NCBI GenBank assembly: GCA_016718155.1
Contig: JADKEH010000007.1
Location: forward strand, 1-64,000
DNA: 64,000 nt
DNA from: Candidatus Rhodoferax randersensis
GTDB taxonomy: Bacteria; Pseudomonadota; Gammaproteobacteria; Burkholderiales; Burkholderiaceae_C
Reading direction: 5' to 3'
The translations under genes were made by a program, and so were the position numbers. Under the pieces are notes generated by a model. It made no database searches, was not told the DNA's origin, and was given only the letters and a program-made list of their open reading frames with translations. Each line of letters opens with the position of its first letter. Within the stretch, counting starts at the first letter, position 1. Below are positions 36,506 to 45,447 of this stretch, in pieces.

Positions 36506-38761
36506 TTGCTGGACGAAGTTGAAGGATCTGTTCAAGGTCATCGCGATGGGCACGGATTTGTGCAACGTGATGACGGACAGTCCGACATTTATTTGCCGCC
36601 GAACGAGATGCGCGCGGTGCTGCACAAGGACCGTGTCAAGGTGCGCATCGTGCGCAGCGACCGCAAGGGCCGTCCGGAAGGGCGGGTGCTGGAGATTGTG
36701 GAGCGTCCCAAGCACCCCATCATCGGTCGCCTGCTGCAGGAGAGCGGGATCTGGATCGTGGCGCCGGAGGACAAACGCTATGGGCAGGACGTCCTGATCC
36801 CCAAGGCGGCCACCGGCGCTGCCAAGTCCGGTCAGGTGGTGGTGGTCGAGTTGACCGAGCCGCCTGCCTTGTACGGCCAACCGGTCGGGCGGGTCAAGGA
36901 GATTCTGGGCGAGATCGACGACCCCGGCATGGAGATCGAAATTGCCGTGCGCAAGTACGGCGTGCCGCATGAGTTTTCGGACGCCTGCATCGCCTTGGCC
37001 CGTACCTTGCCCGACAAGGTGCGCACGCAGGACAAGAAGCACCGAGTGGACCTGACCGATGTGCCGCTGGTCACCATTGATGGCGAGGATGCGCGCGACT
37101 TCGACGACGCGGTGTACTGCGAGCCAGCGAAGATCGGCAAGGGCAAGTTGGCGGTCAAGGGCTGGCGCTTGCTGGTGGCGATCGCGGACGTGAGTCACTA
37201 CGTGGAAAACGGCTCGGCGATTGATGTCGACGCCTACGACCGTGCCACCAGCGTGTACTTTCCGCGTCGCGTGATTCCGATGCTGCCCGAGAAGCTTTCC
37301 AACGGCTTGTGCTCGCTCAATCCGGAAGTCGAACGCCTGTGCATGGTGTGCGACATGCTGGTCACTGAATCAGGCGATGTGTCGGCCTATCAGTTTTACC
37401 CGGCCGTCATGTGGAGCCAGGCTCGTTTCACCTACACCGAAGTGGCGGCCATTCTGGCCAACACCCGTGGTGCTGAAGCGCTCAAGCGCAAGGAGCGCGT
37501 GACCGACCTGATGAACCTGCACGACGTCTACCGTGCCCTGCTGAAGTCGCGGGTGCGCCGAGGTGCGGTGGATTTCGAGACCACCGAGACGCAGATCATT
37601 TGTGATGAGAGTGGGCACATCGAGAAGATCATTCCACGCACCCGCAATGACGCGCACAAACTGATTGAAGAGGCCATGCTGGCCGCCAATGTGTGCAGTG
37701 CGGACTTCATTGCCCAGGCCAAACACGCCGGCCTGTACCGGGTGCATGAAGGCCCCACGCCCGAAAAGCAGGAGTTGCTGCGCAACTACCTCAAGGCCCT
37801 GGGCGTCGGAATGAGCATCAGTGACAACCCGGCACCGGGCGAGTTCCAGGCGATCGCGACAGCAACCAAGGATCGCCCCGACGCGCCCCAGATTCACTCC
37901 ATGCTGCTGCGATCGATGCAGCAGGCCATCTACACACCGGTGAATGCAGGGCACTTTGGCCTGGCGTTTGATGCCTACACGCACTTCACGAGTCCAATTC
38001 GTCGCTACCCGGACCTGCTGGTGCACCGTGTCATCAAGGCGATTCTTGGCAAGACCAAGTACCAACTGCCGGTGCTGCCCCTGCCCGGCGAGGCCCATGC
38101 CAAACTGGCGCGACGTCTGGACAAGGGCTTGGCGGCGAGGGTCAAGGAGCCCGGCCACAAACCCAAAAAGGCCAGCGTTGAAACCGTAGCCTGGCAGGCA
38201 GCAGGCATGCACTGCAGCGCCAACGAACGCCGCGCAGACGAAGCCAGCCGCGATGTGGAGGCCTGGCTCAAGTGCAAATACATGCGCGAGCATCTGGGCG
38301 AGGAGTACAGCGGCACGGTCACCGCTGTCACCAGCTTCGGCCTGTTCGTGACGCTCGATGCCCTCTACGTCGAAGGCTTGGTGCACATCACCGAACTCGG
38401 CGGCGAGTACTTCCGTTTTGACGAGGCTCGCCAGGAACTGCGTGGCGAGCGCACCGGCATCCGTTACGCGATTGGCTCGCGCCTTAATGTCCAGGTCAGC
38501 CGGGTTGATCTGGACGGTCGCCGGATTGACTTTCGTTTGGTGGAAGACGGCGTCGAGCGGCTGGTCCGATCCACGCGCGAAAAGGGCGCTGGACGGGACG
38601 AGCGTGGCGCCTCGCGTGACGGGCTGCATGAAGAGCTGCAGCCGCGTCGCGCCCGCGTGGCTTCCACGCGTGCGGCCGTGCCACTCATCAAGAAGCTCAA
38701 GGACTCGGCGAACAAGGCCACTGCGCGCAAAGTCGGCGGCAAGCCCCGTCGCCGCGGCTGA
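36506..38761 (+). CDS. rnr: ribonuclease R
   Basis: Processive 3'-5' exoribonuclease of the RNB family, about 751 residues. A cold-shock-type domain opens at VEGSVQGHRDGHGFVQRDDG, the RNB catalytic motif is DGEDARDFDDAVY, and TSPIRRYPDLLVHR is conserved. A C-terminal S1 domain (EEYSGTVTAVTSFGLFVTLDALYVEGLVHI) and a basic tail (KPRRRG) follow. The helix-turn-helix domain found at the N-terminus of E. coli RNase R is missing. No in-frame ATG precedes the cold-shock domain: I chose the TTG at 36506, while an ATT at 36488 and a GTG at 36428 inside the tRNA-Leu gene are alternatives. Confidence 0.9.
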   Translation: MLDEVEGSVQGHRDGHGFVQRDDGQSDIYLPPNEMRAVLHKDRVKVRIVRSDRKGRPEGRVLEIVERPKHPIIGRLLQESGIWIVAPEDKRYGQDVLIPKAATGAAKSGQVVVVELTEPPALYGQPVGRVKEILGEIDDPGMEIEIAVRKYGVPHEFSDACIALARTLPDKVRTQDKKHRVDLTDVPLVTIDGEDARDFDDAVYCEPAKIGKGKLAVKGWRLLVAIADVSHYVENGSAIDVDAYDRATSVYFPRRVIPMLPEKLSNGLCSLNPEVERLCMVCDMLVTESGDVSAYQFYPAVMWSQARFTYTEVAAILANTRGAEALKRKERVTDLMNLHDVYRALLKSRVRRGAVDFETTETQIICDESGHIEKIIPRTRNDAHKLIEEAMLAANVCSADFIAQAKHAGLYRVHEGPTPEKQELLRNYLKALGVGMSISDNPAPGEFQAIATATKDRPDAPQIHSMLLRSMQQAIYTPVNAGHFGLAFDAYTHFTSPIRRYPDLLVHRVIKAILGKTKYQLPVLPLPGEAHAKLARRLDKGLAARVKEPGHKPKKASVETVAWQAAGMHCSANERRADEASRDVEAWLKCKYMREHLGEEYSGTVTAVTSFGLFVTLDALYVEGLVHITELGGEYFRFDEARQELRGERTGIRYAIGSRLNVQVSRVDLDGRRIDFRLVEDGVERLVRSTREKGAGRDERGASRDGLHEELQPRRARVASTRAAVPLIKKLKDSANKATARKVGGKPRRRG

Positions 38762-38815
38762 CGTGCGCTGCCCCATGGCGCTTTCTTGGCGCGGCTGAAG
38801 CGCGCCCTGGCCGGA

Positions 38816-39778
38816 TCAGGGGCGGGCTGTGACCCGGTTGCGCCCGTCGTGCTTGGACTGGTACAGCGCTTCATCGGCGTGTTTGAGCAACTGCTCCACG
38901 GTCTGACCGGTGGCGAATTGCGCCACGCCATAGCTGCAGGTTACGCCTTGAGGCATTGGCTCGAATTGCAACTCGCAGACCGCCTGGCGCAGGCGCTGAG
39001 CCATCTCCACCGCTGCGGACAGCGGGGCTTCTTGCAGCACAATAACAAATTCCTCGCCGCCAAAGCGCGACACCAGATCGACCTTGCGTGCCATGGCCTG
39101 CATCTGCGTGGCGACTGCCTTGAGCACCACATCGCCTTGTTCATGACCGTGCTGGTCGTTAATTTTCTTGAAGAAATCGATATCGGCCATGATGACCGAA
39201 AAAGTCGAGGCAAAGCGTTGGCTGCGCTGCCAGGCCTGCTGCAGGAAGTCCATCAGGTGGCGCCGATTGGCCAGACCCGTCAGCGGGTCGGTGATGCTCA
39301 GCTGCGTGAGCCGCTCTTCGCTGGCTTGCAGATTGCGGTTGGTGCGCGAGAGGCTGCGTTGTAGTTCAGCCAGTTCCAGGTTGAGCGTGATCACCTCGGC
39401 ATTGAGCCGCTCCATGTCGGCCACGTCGTACTCGGCTATGACCATCAATTTTTGGTCGAAGTGGTGAACGGAGCCGATCAGCGAGCGGCATACGCTGTGC
39501 AGGTCGGCCACATTGAGGATGCCTTCAAACACGGGTTGCCCAGGCCTGGTGTGGATCGCCAGCAGCTCATCAAAACTTGGGTTCACGAAAAAGTCGCGCA
39601 CATCGGGTTGCTCCCCGGCGCCAATCTGGATGTGGCGCGTGAGGCGCCGAAAGCCCAGGTTCGCGTCGATCAGGCGCCCGTCTTCGGCTATCTGCGCCAC
39701 CGCCACGGCGGCCATGTGCGCCATGCAGCCTTGCAGGCAATCCTTTTTGGATGGCGTGAGCTCGATGAGGTGTGGCAT
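38816..39778 (-). CDS. diguanylate cyclase with PAS-like N-terminal domain
   Basis: Cytoplasmic protein of 320 residues that probably makes c-di-GMP. Residues 1-115 form a PAS-like sensor (QIAEDGRLIDANLGFRRLTRH). Residues about 120-160 are a coiled-coil dimerisation helix, and the GGDEF domain (160-320) starts at DPLTGLANRRHLMDFL. The active site GGEEF lies at 240-244 and an inhibitory RxxD site at 231-234, so the enzyme should be active and product-inhibited. It is the last gene of the unit with the cobalamin-domain protein, 22 bp downstream of it, so its sensor may respond to that partner. Confidence 0.9.
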   Translation of the reverse strand: MPHLIELTPSKKDCLQGCMAHMAAVAVAQIAEDGRLIDANLGFRRLTRHIQIGAGEQPDVRDFFVNPSFDELLAIHTRPGQPVFEGILNVADLHSVCRSLIGSVHHFDQKLMVIAEYDVADMERLNAEVITLNLELAELQRSLSRTNRNLQASEERLTQLSITDPLTGLANRRHLMDFLQQAWQRSQRFASTFSVIMADIDFFKKINDQHGHEQGDVVLKAVATQMQAMARKVDLVSRFGGEEFVIVLQEAPLSAAVEMAQRLRQAVCELQFEPMPQGVTCSYGVAQFATGQTVEQLLKHADEALYQSKHDGRNRVTARP

Positions 39779-39800
39779 GGGCGGCGCGCCGGGCGCAGGC

Positions 39801-40829
39801 TCAGAGTTGTTCCAACGCGTGCAAGGCGTCGGATGACCAGCCGTCGGCCAGGGTGTAGCGCCAGATCGAAGGCGCCGACAGCGTGGCCAGTCCGCCCACC
39901 CAGATGGTGGGGCAGGCATTGCCCAACTCGGCGTGCAAGGCCTCGACCGTTTGCCGCACCGAGCCCAGGTGCTGCGGCATCGAGGCCGACAAGGCCAGCA
40001 GTTGCGGGCGGCGTGTGTCGATGTCCTGGAGCAGATCTCTGGTGGGGACGTCGGTGCCGAGGTAGGCGGCGTCCCAGCCACGGGTTTCGAACGCGTCGGA
40101 CAGCATGCGCAGGCCCAGGCCGTGGTGGTTGCCTTCCACACAAGCAAACACGGCGGATTGGCCGTTGGGCGCAAGGAAGCTGGCCTTCAGGTAGGCGCCA
40201 ACCAACACGTTTTGGCTGATTGCGCTGGCCAGGTGCTCCTGCGCAACCGTGATGCGGTTCCTTTGCCACAAGTTGCCCACCTCATACAGGGCTGGCTGAA
40301 TGATCTGTACGCAGGCTTCGGGCAGGGTGGCGCCTGCGTCCATGGCTTCGGTCACGCTGGCCAAAGCCTGGCTGCGGTTGCCTTGCAGAATGGACTGCTG
40401 GTAACGGGGTGTCTGTGGCAAGGTGGGCAGGCGGGTGAATCCGTACTGCGCCACCGCCTGAGGGCCGGCCAGGCTGGCTTGCCCGGCATCCAGGACGGCT
40501 TGCAGGCGCGCGCCGACCTCGTCGGGCAGGTTCTCCACCAGGAAGCCGGCGATGAGTTGAAGCGAGAAGGTTAAATGGGCGGCCGGCACGCCGCGCCCGC
40601 CCAGCACTTCCTTGAGCCAAAGTACATACTGCACAAAGGGCGCGCTGTCGTTGACCTCCACTGCGGCGGCGAGGTAATCCAGGTGGCGCAGGATGTCTTG
40701 GCGGCAGTGTTTCCGACCGGCCGGGCCAAATCGCGCCAAGGCCTCTCCATGGCGGGCGTAGATGGCGTGTGTGACATGGGTGGCGCAGGGCTCGCGCCAG
40801 GGCTGCAGGGTGTCAGTGAAGGTGCTCAC
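39801..40829 (-). CDS. B12-binding protein with CarH-type photosensory motif, no DNA-binding domain
   Basis: Protein of 342 residues. Residues about 1-125 are a helical domain I do not recognise. Residues 140-215 match the helical cap (B12-binding type 2) and 222-335 the Rossmann-like cobalamin domain. The cap carries Trp188 - nine residues - Glu198 His199, the W-x9-EH pattern known from AdoCbl photoreceptors such as CarH/LitR. The base-off/His-on ligand is probably His236 (NHHGLG, a variant of DxHxxG with Asn for Asp). There is no MerR helix-turn-helix. The GTG start overlaps the stop of the ABM gene (GTGA), and the GGDEF gene follows after 22 bp, implying one signalling unit. Confidence 0.85.
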   Translation of the reverse strand: MSTFTDTLQPWREPCATHVTHAIYARHGEALARFGPAGRKHCRQDILRHLDYLAAAVEVNDSAPFVQYVLWLKEVLGGRGVPAAHLTFSLQLIAGFLVENLPDEVGARLQAVLDAGQASLAGPQAVAQYGFTRLPTLPQTPRYQQSILQGNRSQALASVTEAMDAGATLPEACVQIIQPALYEVGNLWQRNRITVAQEHLASAISQNVLVGAYLKASFLAPNGQSAVFACVEGNHHGLGLRMLSDAFETRGWDAAYLGTDVPTRDLLQDIDTRRPQLLALSASMPQHLGSVRQTVEALHAELGNACPTIWVGGLATLSAPSIWRYTLADGWSSDALHALEQL

Positions 40830-41125
40830 TGCGCCACCACGTCCAGATGCGTCATCAGCGTGCGCTTGGGGTCGAGCTTGAGACCCTTGGGGATGCCCCG
40901 GTGCGACTCGTGGTAGGCGTGGCTGTGGTGCCAGGCGGTGAAGGCCTGCTGGCTGGTCCACCAGGTCATGAGCCAGAACTCGTTGGCGTTGTCGGTCGGG
41001 TTGGCCACTTCCATGCGCACGAAGCCCTCTGCCTGGTCTACCTTGTGCGGTCTTTGGCGGAAGGCCAGGCGCACGTCCTCGTCCATGTTGTTGGCAACAC
41101 AAAATCGGCTGATCGCGAGAAACAT
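40826..41125 (-). CDS. antibiotic biosynthesis monooxygenase (ABM/HmoB-like) domain protein
   Basis: Small ferredoxin-like-fold protein of 99 residues. The ABM signature is RQRPHKVDQAEGFVRMEVANP followed by EFWLMTWWTSQQAFTAWHHSHAYHESHRG. The family includes heme-degrading and quinol-forming monooxygenases as well as non-enzymatic members; a His-rich C-terminal half could bind heme or metal. GGAGG precedes the ATG at 41125. It is translationally coupled to the B12-binding protein gene, so it may supply or sense a tetrapyrrole signal; this is inference. Confidence 0.82.
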   Translation of the reverse strand: MFLAISRFCVANNMDEDVRLAFRQRPHKVDQAEGFVRMEVANPTDNANEFWLMTWWTSQQAFTAWHHSHAYHESHRGIPKGLKLDPKRTLMTHLDVVAQ

Positions 41126-41196
41126 GGCGCCTCCATCAATGTCCGTGCTCGGCCTTTCATTTTGCACCGAAACGGCATGGCCCCATGCGGGCAGAA

Positions 41197-42675
41197 CTAG
41201 GGCAAAGGCGGTGCAAACAGGGCGCTTGCGACCAGCGCGCGCGTGGCTGGCCAATGATCGGCGGCCAGGCCATGCGTGTACACGCACTGGGTTGCGGCGG
41301 CAAAGGGCGCCAGCCCTGCGGCCAGTGCCGCGCCTACCATGCCGGCCAGCACGTCGCCGGTGCCGGCCGTGGCCAGACTGGCGTTGCCGGTGGGGTTGAT
41401 GGCGGGGATATGGCCTGGGCCGGCAACGATGGTGCCCGAGCCCTTGAGCACCACCACGCAGGCAAAGCGTTCGGCCAGTGCCTGGGCCGCGGCCAGCCGG
41501 TCTTGCTGCACCTCGGCGGCGCTGGTGCCCAGCAGGCGCGCGGCTTCCAGCGGGTGCGGGGTCAGCACGGTAGCCACCCCGCGCGCGCCGCGTGCTGCAA
41601 GCAGGCTTTGCAGCTGGGTGTCATTGGCTATTGAATTAATAGCATCGGCATCAATAATCACGGCCTTTGCAGTTGATAGCACCCGCGGCAGCGGCGCGCG
41701 AACAGCGTCCCCGCCGCCGCAGCCGCAGACCACGGCCATGTCAGCCAAGGCCAGCGTTGGCACGGCGCGAAACATCAGCTCGGGCTGAACCGGGTCAAGC
41801 GCCGTGGTGGATTCATCGAGAAGGCCGACAAACACCCTGCCGGCGCCGTGGTGCAGGGCCGCGCGTGCCGCCAGCACGGCCGCGCCGGTCATGCCCGCAG
41901 CGCCGCCAATCACCGCCACATCGCCGTAGCTGCCCTTGTGCGAGGCGTGCGGGCGTGGCCACGGCGCGGGCGGTGCGATCAAACGGGCGTCGGCGTTGGC
42001 GTGGGCGTGCGCTGACGCGGTGGCATCGCCGTGCAGACCCAGGTCATCGAACCAGACCTGCCCGCTGGCGTCACGCCCGTTGGCGGTGAACAGGCCTGGC
42101 TTGAGGGTGAGCAGGCTTAGCGTGTGGTGTGCCCGCACGGTCTGGGTGGTGGCGCAGCCGGTGTCGGCATCCAGACCGCTGGGCACATCGACCGCCAGCA
42201 CCGGCGCGCTGTTGCGCTGCAGGTGTTCCAGCCAATAGGTCAAGGTCGGGTTTGGCGCACGGGGTGCTGCGCCGCGCGACAGGCCGATGCCGAACAGGGC
42301 GTCTACACACAGGTCGGGCTGCTCGGGTGGCGTGGCAGCAAATTCGACGCCCGCTTGCACGGCCGCCTGGTACGCTGCGGCAGCGTCGGCGGGCGCCGAT
42401 TCGGGCGTGCCCAGCCAGGTGACAACGGCATGCTTGCCCCAGCGCTTGAGGTGCAGCGCCGCCAGCATGCCGTCACCGCCGTTGTTGCCGGGTCCACATG
42501 CCAACCAGATGGTGCGTGCATGGGGCGCCAGTGCCAGCGCCAGCTGCGCCACGGCCAGCCCGGCGCGCTGCATCAGGACCTGCGGGCGCAATTGCGCTTG
42601 GGCAAGCTGCTCCAGCTGGCGCGTGCGCGCCACCCCGTGCAGGGGCCAGGATCGGTCAGGGTGGATGGCGTGCAT
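41197..42675 (-). CDS. nnr: bifunctional NAD(P)H-hydrate epimerase / ADP-dependent dehydratase
   Basis: Repairs hydrated NAD(P)H. The N-terminal YjeF epimerase domain (residues 1-215) has CGPGNNGGDGMLAA and VDALFGIGL. The C-terminal ribokinase-like dehydratase domain (about 230-490) has GSYGDVAVIGGAAGMTGAA, LTPHPLEAARLLG and TAGTGDVLAGMVGA. The length of 492 residues is normal for the fusion. It contains a 17-nt dispersed palindrome (41627-41643) in a variable part of the dehydratase domain. It is 33 bp downstream of the MBL hydrolase gene and 71 bp upstream of the ABM gene. Confidence 0.95.
   Translation of the reverse strand: MHAIHPDRSWPLHGVARTRQLEQLAQAQLRPQVLMQRAGLAVAQLALALAPHARTIWLACGPGNNGGDGMLAALHLKRWGKHAVVTWLGTPESAPADAAAAYQAAVQAGVEFAATPPEQPDLCVDALFGIGLSRGAAPRAPNPTLTYWLEHLQRNSAPVLAVDVPSGLDADTGCATTQTVRAHHTLSLLTLKPGLFTANGRDASGQVWFDDLGLHGDATASAHAHANADARLIAPPAPWPRPHASHKGSYGDVAVIGGAAGMTGAAVLAARAALHHGAGRVFVGLLDESTTALDPVQPELMFRAVPTLALADMAVVCGCGGGDAVRAPLPRVLSTAKAVIIDADAINSIANDTQLQSLLAARGARGVATVLTPHPLEAARLLGTSAAEVQQDRLAAAQALAERFACVVVLKGSGTIVAGPGHIPAINPTGNASLATAGTGDVLAGMVGAALAAGLAPFAAATQCVYTHGLAADHWPATRALVASALFAPPLP
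41627..41643. repeat. 17-nt dispersed palindrome, copy inside nnr
   Basis: GCTATTGAATTAATAGC, a near-perfect inverted repeat (GCTATT/AATAGC) translated as part of the nnr dehydratase domain. A further GATAGC half-site follows at about 41682. Confidence 0.6.
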
Positions 42676-42708
42676 GGCGGACGGGTGAACGGGCGGACGG
42701 CCGAAGCG

Positions 42709-43596
42709 CTAGAACTCGAAGGTGTCGCCCTCGCGCGCCAGGCGAACGCTCAAGCGCGCATCACCCAGCGGGTTGGTGCGCAAGGCGGCCTCGAAGGCGG
42801 CTTCGAGTGCGTCATCGCTGCGGGTGGGCTCGTGGTGGGTGCAGAACAGCACCTTGGCACCGACCTTGAGCGCGCTTTGGATGCTGGTATCGAAGGTGCC
42901 ATGTCCCCAGCCTTTCTTGGCAGCGTACTCGGCGTGGGTGTAGGAACTGTCGGCAATCAGCACATCCACGCCCTGCATGGCCTTGTGAATTGCCGCCAGC
43001 TTTTCTTCGACAAAACCCTGGTATTCGCCATGGGCCTCGTCGCCGGGCTCGTAGATGTTGTAGGGCGGTTCGTGGTCGCCGGTGAAGAAAATCGACTTGC
43101 CGGCGCAGTCAATGCGGTAGCCAAAGTCGATCACCGGATGGTTCATCAGGTAGGGGGTGATGGTGGCCGAGCCGACCTGCAGGCTCTGTTCGGGGGACAG
43201 CGTGACGTACTCGATGCGGGCCTTCATTTCGGCCTCGCGCACCGGAAAATAACTGTACTGCAGTTGCACCGCCATGACCTGCTCGACACCTTTTCCGGAC
43301 ACCGGGTCAAACGCGCCATGTAAACGCAAGGTATTGCCGGGAATGAAGTTGGGAATGAAGAAGGGCAAGCCCTGGATGTGATCCCAGTGCGAGTGGGTGA
43401 TGAACACGTTGGCTTGAACCGGCAACTCGGTCAACAGCGTTTGCGACAAGGGAAAGATGCCAGTGCCGGCATCCAGAATGATCAACTCGTTGTGGTCGGT
43501 GCGAATCTCGATGCAGGTGGTGTTGCCACCGTAGCGCACCGTCGCTTGTCCTGGCGAGGCGATCGAGCCACGCACGCCCCAGAATCTAATTTTCAT
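42709..43596 (-). CDS. MBL-fold metallo-hydrolase (PhnP/CRISPR-associated-like, function unknown)
   Basis: Metallo-beta-lactamase fold protein of 295 residues. N-terminal MKIRFWGVRGSIASPG and GGNTTCIEI are typical of a subgroup near PhnP and RNase Z-like phosphodiesterases. The metal site is THSHWDHIQG, the third region FFTGDHEPPYNIY, and a further Asp/His lie in IADSSYTHAEY and FCTHHEPTRSDD. The substrate is unknown. AGGAG precedes the ATG, which overlaps the stop of a possible 52-residue ORF just upstream. Confidence 0.88.
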   Translation of the reverse strand: MKIRFWGVRGSIASPGQATVRYGGNTTCIEIRTDHNELIILDAGTGIFPLSQTLLTELPVQANVFITHSHWDHIQGLPFFIPNFIPGNTLRLHGAFDPVSGKGVEQVMAVQLQYSYFPVREAEMKARIEYVTLSPEQSLQVGSATITPYLMNHPVIDFGYRIDCAGKSIFFTGDHEPPYNIYEPGDEAHGEYQGFVEEKLAAIHKAMQGVDVLIADSSYTHAEYAAKKGWGHGTFDTSIQSALKVGAKVLFCTHHEPTRSDDALEAAFEAALRTNPLGDARLSVRLAREGDTFEF

Positions 43597-43751
43597 GGTG
43601 ACTCCTGTGACGTGGAGAAGACCGCTGCGCGCTTGACCATCACCCGTCGCAACAACCGCGCGCTCGTGGCGGAACCCGGCCTGGTGAGCGCCAGCGTGGC
43701 TGCCACGGCGGCGGCCAGTCTTGTGAATAGCTTGGGTTTCGTGGCGGGCAT
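43593..43751 (-). CDS. possible small protein (52 aa) coupled to the MBL hydrolase gene
   Basis: A short frame from an ATG at 43751 to a TGA that overlaps the next ATG (ATGA at 43593-43596). The product has a basic start (MPATKPKLFTR) and an Ala/Leu-rich stretch (about residues 12-23) like a weak signal or membrane anchor. I do not recognise it. The coupling overlap is the main argument for reality; the composition could also arise by chance in GC-rich leader sequence. Confidence 0.35.
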   Translation of the reverse strand: MPATKPKLFTRLAAAVAATLALTRPGSATSARLLRRVMVKRAAVFSTSQESP

Positions 43752-43779
43752 GGCGGCTCAGTATGGCATGGTCATGGTG

Positions 43780-45258
43780 TCAGCATGTCGCCTTTGCCTT
43801 GGCCAGTTCGCCGGCAATCACCTTGGCCAGGATCGGGCCACAGCGCTCAATATCGGCCAGCGTGGCGTAGCCATAACCGATCACTAGGCCCTTGGCGTCG
43901 GTGCGTTGCAGGCAGTACGCCGAGAGCGGTCGCACCGTCAGGCCCTGGTGGGCAATGCACTGGGCCAGGGCGCGGTCGTCAAGCGTTGCGGGTAGGCGCA
44001 GGCACAGATGCAGCCCCTGTTCGGCGCCGCTGATATGGGCTGACGGGCCTAGACAGGGCTTGAGTGCCTCCAGCAGGCAGTGCCGGCGCTGGGCATAGCT
44101 TTGGCGGGCACGACGCAAGGCGCTGGCAAAGTGGCCCATCTCGATGAATTCGGCCAACGCCGCCTGCAGCGGCATCTGGCCCGGGCGGTTGAGGTCGTAG
44201 TGCGCCTGCTTGAATGCGGCCACCAGCCGCTTGGGCACCACCAGGTAGCCCAGCTTCAGGCCGGGGTACAGCACCTTGGAAAACGAACCCAGGTACAGCA
44301 CACACTCATTCTTGTCCAGCCCCGCCAGCGAGGATATCGGCGGACCACTGAAGCGAAACTCGCTGTCGTAGTCGTCCTCGAGAATCCAGCTACGGTGCTC
44401 ACGCGCGACGGCCAGCAATTGGTGCCGGCGTGCCAGTGACATCACCGCGCCGGTTGGGTACTGGTGCGAAGGCGTGAGGTAGATCAGGCGGGGTGGGGCC
44501 TGTAAATCGGCGCTGGTGGGGGCAATGCCCTGTTCGTCAACGCGCACCGGGTGCAGCGCCAACCCGCTGGCCATGAAGGCCTTCACGGCGCCCCAGTAGG
44601 CCGGGTCCTCCAGCCAGACCGTGTCGCCAGGGTCGCCCAGCAATTGTGCGCACAGTTCCAGCGACTGCTGCGTGCCGCTGGTGATGATGACTTGGTCCAC
44701 CTCCAGCGGCACGCTGCGGAACACCCGCAGGTAGTCCGCCACGGCGCGTCGCAGCGGTGCGTAGCCGCCGCAGTAGCTGTAGTCCAGCATGTCCGGGTAG
44801 GTCATGCGCCAGTGTTTGTTTTGCAGGCGCTGCCACAGCGCCACGGGAAACGCGCTGAAGTCGGCAATGCCAGCGGTGAAGGGCTGAACTTCGAGCTGAT
44901 CGGCGCAAAAGGTGGTGGCCAGCGCCGTGCCGCGGCGCGACAGGTCGTTGTCGCGGCGGCCTGGCAGGGCGTGCCGCGGCGATACCGGCTTGGGCACGTT
45001 GTCGTTGACAAACGTGCCGCTGCCGACCCGGCTGACGAGATAGCCCTCGACACTGAGCTGGCTGATCGCCGCCACCACGGTATTGCGCGACAGGCCCAGG
45101 TCCTGCGTCAGCTCGCGGCTGGAGGGGAGCCGGTCGCCGGCTGCCAGCTTGCCGTCCAGAATGGCGCGCCGCAGCGCCTCATACAGTTGGCGGTGCAAGG
45201 GCAAGTCGCCCACTTGGCCCAGGCGGGCGAGGTCAGTCAATAACAGTTCAGACAGCAT
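43780..45258 (-). CDS. MocR/PdxR-family GntR regulator with aminotransferase domain
   Basis: PLP-dependent transcription factor of about 492 residues. The N-terminal GntR winged helix reads LYEALRRAILDGKLAAGDRLPSSRELTQDLGLSRNTVVAAISQL. The C-terminal type I aminotransferase fold carries the PLP Lys in GSFSKVLYPGLKLGY and the Asp/Tyr region LEDDYDSEFRF. The ATG at 45258 is preferred for the conserved start; an ATG at 45327 would add 23 residues. It is divergent from the polyamine cluster, so regulation of that cluster in response to an amine or aldehyde/PLP adduct, as in GabR, is a reasonable inference. Confidence 0.88.
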   Translation of the reverse strand: MLSELLLTDLARLGQVGDLPLHRQLYEALRRAILDGKLAAGDRLPSSRELTQDLGLSRNTVVAAISQLSVEGYLVSRVGSGTFVNDNVPKPVSPRHALPGRRDNDLSRRGTALATTFCADQLEVQPFTAGIADFSAFPVALWQRLQNKHWRMTYPDMLDYSYCGGYAPLRRAVADYLRVFRSVPLEVDQVIITSGTQQSLELCAQLLGDPGDTVWLEDPAYWGAVKAFMASGLALHPVRVDEQGIAPTSADLQAPPRLIYLTPSHQYPTGAVMSLARRHQLLAVAREHRSWILEDDYDSEFRFSGPPISSLAGLDKNECVLYLGSFSKVLYPGLKLGYLVVPKRLVAAFKQAHYDLNRPGQMPLQAALAEFIEMGHFASALRRARQSYAQRRHCLLEALKPCLGPSAHISGAEQGLHLCLRLPATLDDRALAQCIAHQGLTVRPLSAYCLQRTDAKGLVIGYGYATLADIERCGPILAKVIAGELAKAKATC

Positions 45259-45447
45259 GGTCGGCGCAATGGGTGAGCCCTGTGGGGCAACAGGCGGGCA
45301 GTCACGGGCTGGATGAAGTGGCTCCATGGACTTGCCGCAACTGGCCCCCATTGTCATCCAATTGCAGGCGCACAATGTAGCAAAGCAATATCAAGAATTA
45401 GTTGAGGACAGCGCTCAAGGTCTGTCCCGCAAAGTGTGAGGAGAAGC

